From Candidatus Pseudothioglobus singularis PS1 (lineage in GTDB: Bacteria; Pseudomonadota; Gammaproteobacteria; PS1; Pseudothioglobaceae): 64,000 bases of DNA. The stretch lies in contig NZ_CP006911.1 in NCBI RefSeq assembly GCF_001281385.1, positions 1,054,001-1,118,000 on the forward strand, read 5' to 3'. The stretch's first letter is position 1, and every line of letters begins with the position of its first letter. A program made the translations under genes and the position numbers. Under the pieces are notes generated by a model. The model searched no databases. It saw nothing but the letters and a program-made list of their open reading frames with translations, and was not told the DNA's origin. Positions 28,217 to 35,005 of the stretch are shown in pieces.

Positions 28217-29848
28217 CTAGTCATTAAAAGCAAAAGACGCTTTTATAGGACTAAGTTGCTCCTTCCCTAAAATCATATCTGCAGCGCGAGCAGCTATCAT
28301 TTGGGTAGGTGCATTTAAATTGCCTGATATAATTTGAGGCATCACTGACGCATCAACCACACGAAGATTCTTAACTCCATGAACCTTCATCTGCTCATCA
28401 ACCACCGCCATCTTGCTATTTCCCATCACACATGAGCAGCTTGGGTGATAGTCTGTCTCCGCAACATCTCTAATAAACTTCACCAAGTCATCATCTGATT
28501 CAACCTCAGGGCCAGGTATTAACTCCTCTCCCCGATACTCATCAAATGCCTGCTGCGAGATAAGCTCACGCGCCTTTTTGACGCCGCATAACATTTCGGC
28601 CAAGTCTTCTGGATGTTGCAAGTAATTAAAGGTCATTAATGGTTTTTCGAGCGGGTCTGCCGATTTCAGAGTGACCTCTCCCCTACTCCTCGGCCTGAGC
28701 TGATCAACATGAATGGCAAAGGCTTGTAATAAAGAGATTTTATTGTCTTCATATTCAAAGCCTACTGGGCCAAAGTGATACTGAATATCGGGGTATGCCA
28801 CCTTTGAGCTACTTCTGATAAGTCCGCCAGCCTCCCATATATTTGAAGCTCCAATCCCCTTTTTCGTAAAGACCCACTTAATTCCTGTTGCTAACTTTCG
28901 ATGCGGCTGATTGACCTTGTGAATTGGAAAACTTTTTTTACAGGCGTATTGAAGTATGACGCAAGAATGGTCTTGGAGGTTTTGACCGACACCAGGCAGA
29001 TCAACATTGACATCAATACCGTGCTCTTTGAGGTGTTTTTCTGGACCAATACCAGAGAGCATCAGTAGGTGAGGTGAGTTAATAGCGCCGCCCGAGAGTA
29101 TGACCTCTTTATTGGCCTTAATTGAGCGTGTCTCTCCTCTGTGCTTAAAGGTCACTCCGCTTACTGAGTTATTGGTCATATTAATTTTGAGAACCTGAGA
29201 TTTGGTAAGAAGCGTTACGTTCCCCCTTGCAAGGGCAGGCCTGAGATGCGCCACAGCAGCGCTGCATCTTCTTCCGTGCTTTCTTGTGGCGTCAAGCCTT
29301 GCGATGCCCTCAGGGTTATAACCATTAAGGTCCTCAGAGTAGCCCTGTCCAGACTGACGCCCAGCCTCCTCAAACGCCTCAAATAGTGGGTTTTCAAAAG
29401 AGCCCTTCGAGACGCCAAGATTACCGCTACCCCCTCGCCACTGATCTTCACCACGATCCGAACTCTCGCCCTCTTTGAAATAAGGAAGGCACTGATCATA
29501 AGACCACTCTTTTAATCCGCACTCCGATTGCCATCGGTCATAATCGAGCGGGTGACCGCGCATGTAAACCATTGAGTTGATTGAGGATGACCCGCCAACC
29601 ACCTTACCTCTTGGCATTGGAACCTTTCGATTAAAGAGCTCTGGCTCATTCTCCGTTAAGTAGTTCCAGTTGGTCTTTGGGTTTCGATAAGCCTTATAGA
29701 CGCCAGCGGGTATATGGATCATTAGGTTGGAGTCCATTGGTCCTGCTTCCAAGACTAAGATTCGATGCCCCTTGTCTTCGCCAAGCTTATTGGCAAGAAC
29801 GCACCCTGCAGAGCCAGCGCCAACGATGACATAATCATAACTGTCCAT
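28217..29848 (-). CDS. GMC-family flavoprotein oxidoreductase, choline-dehydrogenase-like
   Basis: FAD-dependent alcohol oxidase or dehydrogenase. The 543 residues start with the Rossmann motif YDYVIVGAGSAGCVLANKL. GMC signature 1 is in GKVVGGSSSINSMVYMRG, signature 2 in GAINSPHLLMLSGIG, and the active-site pair appears as TDYHPSCSCVMG (histidine) and SGNLNAPTQM (asparagine). It is most like BetA, which converts choline to betaine aldehyde. No betaine aldehyde dehydrogenase (betB) accompanies it, so another primary alcohol is possible. I start at the ATG at 29848; the frame reaches a TTG at 29863. Confidence 0.85.
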   Translation of the reverse strand: MDSYDYVIVGAGSAGCVLANKLGEDKGHRILVLEAGPMDSNLMIHIPAGVYKAYRNPKTNWNYLTENEPELFNRKVPMPRGKVVGGSSSINSMVYMRGHPLDYDRWQSECGLKEWSYDQCLPYFKEGESSDRGEDQWRGGSGNLGVSKGSFENPLFEAFEEAGRQSGQGYSEDLNGYNPEGIARLDATRKHGRRCSAAVAHLRPALARGNVTLLTKSQVLKINMTNNSVSGVTFKHRGETRSIKANKEVILSGGAINSPHLLMLSGIGPEKHLKEHGIDVNVDLPGVGQNLQDHSCVILQYACKKSFPIHKVNQPHRKLATGIKWVFTKKGIGASNIWEAGGLIRSSSKVAYPDIQYHFGPVGFEYEDNKISLLQAFAIHVDQLRPRSRGEVTLKSADPLEKPLMTFNYLQHPEDLAEMLCGVKKARELISQQAFDEYRGEELIPGPEVESDDDLVKFIRDVAETDYHPSCSCVMGNSKMAVVDEQMKVHGVKNLRVVDASVMPQIISGNLNAPTQMIAARAADMILGKEQLSPIKASFAFND

Positions 29849-29904
29849 AAAACTAACACTCAATATTCATTAAGCATTAGTTTATATTGAAATATAATTT
29901 GATT

Positions 29905-30288
29905 ATGAAAATTGATATAAAAAATGAAATAGAAACGCACCGCTATGAGTCCGGACAGAAGCTATCTGAAGGCCTTTGGATGAATGGCAAGAAGGAAGGC
30001 GTCTGGACGGAGTGGCATGAGAACGGTCAGATTAAAAGCCAGGAGTCATACAAAGAGAATATATGGCACGGAAAACATAATTACTGGTACGAGAATGGTC
30101 AGAAGATGAAAGAGAGTATTGATATAAATGGCCTATATGAGGGCCTATGGGTTACTTGGCATGAAAATGGTCAGAAATGGGAAGAAGGCAACTATAGAAA
30201 AGAGAAGAAAGAAGGCCTCTGGACGAAGTGGGATGAAAATGGTCAGATTATTGCTCAAGAAAACTTCAAGGATGGAAAGCTAGTCTAG
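29905..30288 (+). CDS. MORN-repeat protein, YwqK antitoxin-like (first copy)
   Basis: A 127-residue protein built of about five MORN-2-type repeats with the unit G-x-W-x-x-W-H/Y-E-N-G-Q, seen as WTEWHENGQ, NYWYENGQK, WVTWHENGQK and WTKWDENGQ. Proteins with this repeat are named YwqK-family antitoxins after the Bacillus YwqJ-YwqK pair, but many have no proven toxin partner. It is divergent from the GMC gene. I start at the ATG at 29905; an in-frame TTG at 29887 is less likely. The tiny membrane ORF at 30298 begins 9 bases after its stop, so the four ORFs to 30970 may be one transcript. Confidence 0.75.
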   Translation: MKIDIKNEIETHRYESGQKLSEGLWMNGKKEGVWTEWHENGQIKSQESYKENIWHGKHNYWYENGQKMKESIDINGLYEGLWVTWHENGQKWEEGNYRKEKKEGLWTKWDENGQIIAQENFKDGKLV

Positions 30289-30297
30289 ACTTACAAA

Positions 30298-30381
30298 ATG
30301 AAGATCAATAAAAAATTTGTCATTTGGATACTCTTTAATATCTTAGCAAGTGTGATCTTTCTAGCCTTTGTGCATAACTAA
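30298..30381 (+). CDS. 27-residue single-helix membrane peptide
   Basis: A short ORF starting MKINKKF, followed by one hydrophobic helix (VIWILFNILASVIFLAFV) and ending HN. A positively charged N-terminus plus one helix is the shape of small inner-membrane peptides and of type I toxin peptides. Its TAA stop shares its last base with the ATG of the next ORF, which argues for coupled translation and against a chance frame. No ribosome site is seen. Function unknown. Confidence 0.5.
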   Translation: MKINKKFVIWILFNILASVIFLAFVHN

Positions 30382-30572
30382 TGGTCTGGCTTTTATCAAT
30401 AGTGGACTCTATTGTCACAACTGTTTTTAGTTTCTTTCTTTGGATAGTAATGCTCTGGACAATCACAATGTCATCTATGTTTGGAACTGAAAATGGACAG
30501 CAGCTTTATTGCGACAATGCTGATGCTGGAGTCGAGCTCTGTCAAAAGAAAGAATGGAGTATAGTAACCTGA
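30381..30572 (+). CDS. 63-residue small membrane protein
   Basis: The first 30 residues are strongly hydrophobic (MVWLLSIVDSIVTTVFSFFL then WIVMLWTITM). A polar tail follows with two cysteines in YCDNADAGVELCQKK. The start codon overlaps the stop of the 27-residue ORF and the stop overlaps the ATG of the following MORN gene (TGATG), so it is the middle of a three-gene translationally coupled chain. The tail cysteines could form a disulfide if it faces the periplasm. I do not recognise the family. Confidence 0.6.
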   Translation: MVWLLSIVDSIVTTVFSFFLWIVMLWTITMSSMFGTENGQQLYCDNADAGVELCQKKEWSIVT

Positions 30573-30970
30573 TGAAAGACGTAGAACACACACAGAAGCT
30601 CTTCAATGACATGAAGCAGGTGACAACCTATAGAGACGGCAAAAAGCATGGTAAGGAAACGTATTGGTATCCGATAGGGCAGAAAGCCTCAGAATGCTTC
30701 TATATAGATAACAAACTTGAAGGTGAACTGACTGCTTGGACTGAGTTTGGGCTCGTGATTCAACAGGACAATTACAAGAGTGGTCTACTTCATGGGCTAT
30801 CTAGAGTTTGGAATGAGGAGGGACAACTTGAATCAGAAATTATGTTCAAGCATGGAAAGCCTTCAGGAAAATTTACCTTCTATGAGAATGGTGTTAAAGT
30901 CAAAGAAGGAGTTGCAGATTACAGTAACGATGACTCACCCTACAACTTTGATAACGAAACTGTTAATTAA
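30572..30970 (+). CDS. MORN-repeat protein, YwqK antitoxin-like (second copy)
   Basis: A 132-residue protein with four or five diverged MORN-2 repeats: YWYPIGQKASECFY, LTAWTEFGLVIQQDNY, SRVWNEEGQLESE and FTFYENGVKVKEG. It is less regular than the copy at 29905. I start at the ATG at 30572, which overlaps the stop of the 63-residue membrane gene; an earlier in-frame ATG at 30554 is inside that gene. Coupling to a membrane gene suggests the two products act together. Function is unproven; the antitoxin label is by family name only. Confidence 0.7.
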   Translation: MKDVEHTQKLFNDMKQVTTYRDGKKHGKETYWYPIGQKASECFYIDNKLEGELTAWTEFGLVIQQDNYKSGLLHGLSRVWNEEGQLESEIMFKHGKPSGKFTFYENGVKVKEGVADYSNDDSPYNFDNETVN

Positions 30971-31073
30971 CGAATACGAGAATGGGATTCGCATAAAGCT
31001 CTGTAACCCCATATATCATAGGATTTAATAAATTATCATTAAAATTCTACTCATATTTCTACTCACAAATAAG

Positions 31074-31101
31074 TAGTTATTTAATAGGAAATAAATAACT
31101 A
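31074..31101. repeat. Inverted repeat in the 268-base gap before the DMGDH-like gene
   Basis: A perfect 10-bp inverted repeat, TAGTTATTTA with TAAATAACTA, has an 8-base centre. No T-run follows, so it is not a standard terminator and could be an operator or a cruciform-prone site. The rest of 30971-31186 holds no gene. It contains a degenerate stretch with CCCTCGC and TTTTGACTTTGA (31103-31127) that resembles a decayed copy of the promoter element at 31187. Confidence 0.5.
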
Positions 31102-31186
31102 TCCCTCGCATATTTATTTTGACTTTGAAGGTACAGGGGGAGCCCCTCTCGACATCATAGATAGATATATACACCTTCCCTCACAC

Positions 31187-31232
31187 ATCAAACGAAGTTT
31201 GGACTTTGACTAGGTTTTGATTAACTTATAAT
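31187..31232 (+). promoter_or_regulatory. Repeated promoter element, copy B (DMGDH-like gene promoter)
   Basis: Carries ATCAAACGAAGTTTGGACTT as in the other copies, then TATAAT at 31227-31232. The distance from the ACTTT block to the -10 is 5 bases longer than in copies A, C and D, so a different -35 (TTGACT at 31206-31211, spacing 15) may be used. Only 6 bases separate the -10 from the ATG of the flavoprotein gene, which points to a leaderless or nearly leaderless mRNA. Confidence 0.65.
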
Positions 31233-31238
31233 ATTAAA

Positions 31239-33674
31239 ATGAAAAAAAATGCACGTGTTGTAGTTATAGGTGGAGGCATTGCCGGGTGTTCTACCTTGTA
31301 TCATCTAACTCAAGAAGGCTGGTCCGATGTTGTTCTTTTAGAGCGCAATGATCTTACGAGCGGAACAACATGGCACTCAGCGGCTCAGGTAACTAATTTT
31401 GGTATGAACCAAACAATGGTTGGTCTAAAGACTCATTCAATAAACCTATACAAAGAATTAGCTAATGACCCTGATCACCCAATCAACTATAACCATTCAG
31501 ATGGTGGAATACGCCTAGCAAATACTGAAGAACAAATGCAGGGTTATCGACACTTTGCCTCGATGGCTAAAGGTATGGGTGTTGATTTTGAGGTAATAGA
31601 TGCTAAAGAGTGCCAACGACGCCATCCATTAATATCAACTAAAAATTTAATTGGTGGTCTCTGGGACCCTCATGATGGAGACATTGACCCATATCAATTG
31701 TGTCATTCCTTGGTTCGAAAAGCGCGTGAAGCTGGTGCGAAAGTTTATACAGATACGCCTGTAACTGCTCTCGAGCAATATAAAGATAACACCTGGAAGG
31801 TATCCACTGAACATGGTGATATTGACTGTGAGATTATTGTTAATGCTTGTGGCTACAGGGTTAATGAAGTTGGAGCAATGATGGGTGTTCACCACCCTGT
31901 AGCGTCAATGGAGCATCAATATTTTTTAACTGAAGATATTCCTGAAATTGCACAGGCAGGTCACCGTATGCCTCTACTTCGCTGTCCAATATCTGACTAT
32001 TATTGCCGACAAGATAAGGGTGGGCTTTTGATTGGTTTTTATGAGCAAAATTGTAAGACATGGGGGATGGACGGGATTGATCCAAACTTTGTTAACGCGC
32101 TCTGCCCTGATGATTTAGAGAGAGTAGCTGATGTTTTGGATGGAGCATTTGAGCGGATGCCAGCACTCATGAATGCTGGAATTCGGAGTATTGTTAATGG
32201 CCCAATTACATACACAATTGATGGGGCGCCACTAGTTGGAAAAATCCCAGGCAAGGAAAACGCTTTTTGTATTATCGGTTTACGCGCAGGATTAGGTGAG
32301 GGTGGAGGACATGGTTGGCTTCTTGCTCAACAGATTGTTAATGGCGAGGCATGTTATGATACTTGGTGTCTTGACCCTCGAAGATTTACCGCACATGCTA
32401 ATGTTGAGATGACCTCTTTAAAAGCTATTGAGGACTATCAAAACGAGTTTCGATTTCATTTTCCCCATGAACATCGCCCAGCTGCTCGTAAAGCAAAAAC
32501 CACTTCACTTACTCCTATCATGGCTGCAGAAAATGCGGCATTTACAGTTATTAACGGGTGGGAGCGTGTTGAATATATTAAGCCTTCTGAGGACTTCTAT
32601 CCTTCGCTTTCATTTCATTTTGATGAAACATTTGACATAGTTGCTAAAGAAATTATAAATATTCGTGATAACGTTGGTCTTTGTGAGGTTAATGGCTTTA
32701 ATCGCTTTGAAATAACTGGCTTAGACGCTGAGAATTTTATAGATCGTATGTTTTGTGGGAACATCACACATAAACCTGGTCGCGTAGGATTAGGTTATCT
32801 TCTTAATGATTTTGGAATGGTAAAAAGTGAAGCGACTATTGCTAATATCCCAGCCTCAGATAGGGGTTCTACTAGAATTTGGTATGGCTCAGCTGCGGCA
32901 TCAGAGTTCCATGATATGGATTGGCTAACACAACACATTAATGCTGATGAAGATGTTCACATTAAAAGCCTAACGAATGATCAAACTATTCTCATTATTG
33001 CTGGTCCAAAAGCTCGAAAAGTCTTGTCAGCATGTAGTCGTGACGACTGGAGTAAAGAGGTATTTCCATGGCTGAGCGTAAGAGAGTGCTTTATTGGATT
33101 CACAGCTGCTACTGTAATGTCAGTCAGTTTTTCAGGAGAACTTGCCTATGAAGTTCATGTTCCAAACTCTTCACTCTATGCAGCCTACCTTACCCTCTCA
33201 GAAGCTGGTAAAGAATTTGGAATGAAGCTCTTCGGATCCAGGGCTGTCGAATCCATGAGAATGGAGAAAGGATTTTTGTCATGGAAGTCTGATTTATTAA
33301 CTGAATTTGATCCTTTTGAAACTGGTCTTGATCGTTTTGTAAATCTAAAAAAAGATAACTTTATTGGTAAAACTGCGTTACAAAAACGCGTTAAAGATGG
33401 CCCAAAACAGAGGCTTGTTTGCCTTGATGTTGATTGTAAACATGCGCCTTCTCATAGTGGAGCCTCTTTAATTGAAAATGGTAAAGTTGTAGGGACAATA
33501 ACTTCTGGTGAATGGGGACATAGAGTGAATCAAAACTTAGCATATGCATTCGTAAATCCAGACAAATCTAAAGAAGGAACTAAGTTGATGATGGATTTAC
33601 TGGGAGAAATGATTTCAGTACAAGTGATTCCATTTGGAGCCTATGATAGAAGCTATAGTAGATTATTAGCATAA
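31239..33674 (+). CDS. FAD- and folate-dependent dimethylglycine/sarcosine dehydrogenase-like protein (DAO-GcvT fusion)
   Basis: Expected to oxidise an N-methyl group and pass the C1 unit to tetrahydrofolate. The 811 residues match dimethylglycine dehydrogenase in size and order. The FAD Rossmann motif VVVIGGGIAGCSTLYHL starts at residue 7, then SGTTWHSAAQ with the histidine (His46) used for covalent flavin attachment in this family. The DAO and FAO-M regions extend to about 430, followed by a GcvT aminomethyltransferase domain (about 450-710) with SGELAYEVHVP and a GcvT C-terminal barrel. Dimethylglycine is the favoured substrate because a sarcosine-oxidase complex is encoded nearby. No ribosome site precedes the ATG. 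Confidence 0.88.
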   Translation: MKKNARVVVIGGGIAGCSTLYHLTQEGWSDVVLLERNDLTSGTTWHSAAQVTNFGMNQTMVGLKTHSINLYKELANDPDHPINYNHSDGGIRLANTEEQMQGYRHFASMAKGMGVDFEVIDAKECQRRHPLISTKNLIGGLWDPHDGDIDPYQLCHSLVRKAREAGAKVYTDTPVTALEQYKDNTWKVSTEHGDIDCEIIVNACGYRVNEVGAMMGVHHPVASMEHQYFLTEDIPEIAQAGHRMPLLRCPISDYYCRQDKGGLLIGFYEQNCKTWGMDGIDPNFVNALCPDDLERVADVLDGAFERMPALMNAGIRSIVNGPITYTIDGAPLVGKIPGKENAFCIIGLRAGLGEGGGHGWLLAQQIVNGEACYDTWCLDPRRFTAHANVEMTSLKAIEDYQNEFRFHFPHEHRPAARKAKTTSLTPIMAAENAAFTVINGWERVEYIKPSEDFYPSLSFHFDETFDIVAKEIINIRDNVGLCEVNGFNRFEITGLDAENFIDRMFCGNITHKPGRVGLGYLLNDFGMVKSEATIANIPASDRGSTRIWYGSAAASEFHDMDWLTQHINADEDVHIKSLTNDQTILIIAGPKARKVLSACSRDDWSKEVFPWLSVRECFIGFTAATVMSVSFSGELAYEVHVPNSSLYAAYLTLSEAGKEFGMKLFGSRAVESMRMEKGFLSWKSDLLTEFDPFETGLDRFVNLKKDNFIGKTALQKRVKDGPKQRLVCLDVDCKHAPSHSGASLIENGKVVGTITSGEWGHRVNQNLAYAFVNPDKSKEGTKLMMDLLGEMISVQVIPFGAYDRSYSRLLA

Positions 33675-33696
33675 AGAAGGAGGTCCTCCCTCATAC

Positions 33697-33737
33697 ATCA
33701 AAAGAAATTTAAACTTTAGTTCTAATTGACATATAAT
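33697..33737 (+). promoter_or_regulatory. Repeated promoter element, copy C
   Basis: Contains ATCAAAAGAAATTTAAACTT and TATAAT (33732-33737) with the same block-to--10 spacing as copies A and D. The -35 is weaker here (TAAACT in place of TTGACT), which suggests activator dependence. The predicted start is near 33744, giving a leader of about 90 bases before the 134-residue gene. A short GGAGG/CCTCC palindrome (33678-33688) lies just upstream. Confidence 0.65.
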
Positions 33738-33834
33738 TAATTTACAGTCTTATAGCTTATGACTGTATATAAAATCTGCCAAAGTTTAATCTAAGGCATT
33801 AATAAATATTATCAAAATCAAAGGAGAAAATGAT

Positions 33835-34239
33835 ATGTTGGGAGAAAAGATTGGTTCAATTTCTGGACCTGCAACAAATAAAGTGTTGTCAGCTGAAGGT
33901 TCTTTACCTAAGTTCAGCACCTCTACAGAAGGTGTTGGAACACTTGCTGGAGCAGAAGTCCAAAGTATGGCAACTTATAGTTCCAGTATGAGAGCAGATG
34001 GCACACTTTATGGCGAGTGCCCTAATCAAGGTGTAATAATGACACAGGATGGAGTAGCCACATTCAGGGCAACAGGAATGGGTACTTTTACAGCTGATGG
34101 AGGGTCAAACTTTAGAGGGGCGTGTTATTTTCAAGCAACTGCACCATCACTTTCGAGTCTTAATGGTGTTTGTTGTGTTTACCATTTTGATGTTGATGCA
34201 GAAGGAAACGCTACTTGGGACATTTGGGAGTGGAACTAG
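33835..34239 (+). CDS. Unknown small beta-rich protein under the shared promoter element
   Basis: A 134-residue soluble protein without signal peptide or membrane segment. It is rich in glycine, threonine and serine with alternating hydrophobic residues, suggesting a beta-barrel (calycin-like) fold. Recognisable blocks are GVGTLAGAEVQSMATY, RADGTLYGECPNQGV, GTFTADGGSNFRGACYFQ and the acidic end WDIWEWN; there are five cysteines, two adjacent in NGVCCVYHF. An excellent ribosome site (AAAGGAG) precedes the ATG. The shared promoter element links it to the DMGDH-like gene and the ligase. I do not recognise the family well enough to name a function. Confidence 0.8.
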   Translation: MLGEKIGSISGPATNKVLSAEGSLPKFSTSTEGVGTLAGAEVQSMATYSSSMRADGTLYGECPNQGVIMTQDGVATFRATGMGTFTADGGSNFRGACYFQATAPSLSSLNGVCCVYHFDVDAEGNATWDIWEWN

Positions 34240-34298
34240 TTTAAGGTAATCTTTTTAATTGTTAGATAGAAATATAATATTCATAAAGAATCTAAAAA

Positions 34299-34330
34299 AT
34301 AAAGCCCTTATACAGGGTTTTATTTTTTTT
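34299..34330 (+). terminator. Intrinsic terminator of the 134-residue gene
   Basis: AAAGCCCT pairs with AGGGTTTT (one G-T pair) around TTATAC-type loop bases and is followed by a run of eight T at 34323-34330. It lies about 60 bases after the stop of the gene at 33835. Confidence 0.8.
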
Positions 34331-34345
34331 AACCCTCGCTTACAC

Positions 34346-34386
34346 ATCAAAGGAAATTTGGACTTTAGCTCAAGTTGATATACAAT
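34346..34386 (+). promoter_or_regulatory. Repeated promoter element, copy D (orphan)
   Basis: Carries ATCAAAGGAAATTTGGACTT and a -10 TACAAT (34381-34386) with the standard block-to--10 spacing. Seven bases after the -10 comes an ATG, but the frame ends after five codons (MKNLP). The next gene is on the opposite strand. The copy therefore appears to have lost its gene. Confidence 0.55.
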
Positions 34387-34435
34387 CGATATTATGAAAA
34401 ATCTACCATAATAAAGAGGTTATACAGACTTTTAT

Positions 34436-35005
34436 TTAAAGAACGTTCTCTGCAGACACTTCAATCGCGTGAAGCATAGAGCGGCCAAATGAACGCATTG
34501 TTAAAAGAACATAGGAGTCATCGCCATCCCTAAAGATGATGGTTCCTATATGCTCCATGATTGTCCTAGATACGCTGCCTACAGGAAACGCTTCTACACT
34601 TATATCGACTGGGCAGATTCTCTCGAGCACATCCCTACTTCTCTGACCACTAACCCTAATCATAGCCCAGGTATCGGACTGATCCGTATAGTATGCTGGC
34701 GCAGATAACCGTCTAGATAAGTGAGCTTCTGCGTCATTACCCTCATAAGTAAAGTACGCTAAAACTTGGTTCTTTTGCAGACGCCAGAGCATAATCGAAG
34801 AATCCTTTGAAAGGGTTGATCGCTCCATTTCTGGGAGCTTAAGACCGCAAGACTTATCGATTGAAGACTCAACCTCACTAAAATTTTCTCTTGGAAGTGC
34901 AACCATCACGAGAGACTTGTCAGTCACCTCAGTAATATTGAAGCCATCCATCTCTATCTCGACGCCACCTAGCGGTGACTCTGGCAATAATTCGTAATCA
35001 GACAC
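34436..35005 (-). CDS. soxG: Sarcosine oxidase gamma subunit family protein
   Basis: Small structural subunit of the heterotetrameric oxidase, related to the GcvT fold. I start it at the GTG at 35005 (189 residues). That codon has a perfect AAGGAGG 8 bases upstream and gives the family's usual beginning (VSDYELLPESPLGG), overlapping the soxA stop by 8 bases. The frame opens further back at an ATG at 35053 inside soxA. Later landmarks are LWRLQKNQVLAYF and WAMIRVSGQRSRDVLERICPVD. It is the last gene of the operon. The related N-methylglutamate dehydrogenase subunit MgdD is an alternative name. Confidence 0.85.
   Translation of the reverse strand: MSDYELLPESPLGGVEIEMDGFNITEVTDKSLVMVALPRENFSEVESSIDKSCGLKLPEMERSTLSKDSSIMLWRLQKNQVLAYFTYEGNDAEAHLSRRLSAPAYYTDQSDTWAMIRVSGQRSRDVLERICPVDISVEAFPVGSVSRTIMEHIGTIIFRDGDDSYVLLTMRSFGRSMLHAIEVSAENVL

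Larger units (their letters stand above)
34291..34440. repeat. Imperfect direct repeat around promoter copy D (terminator duplicate)
   Basis: The terminator region (34291-34330) recurs 112 bases further on (34402-34440) with the shared core ATCTA..., AATAAAG, TTATACAG and TTTTATTT. In the second copy the stem bases CCC/GGG are changed to AGG/AC, so the hairpin is destroyed. The pair brackets promoter copy D. Confidence 0.6.
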
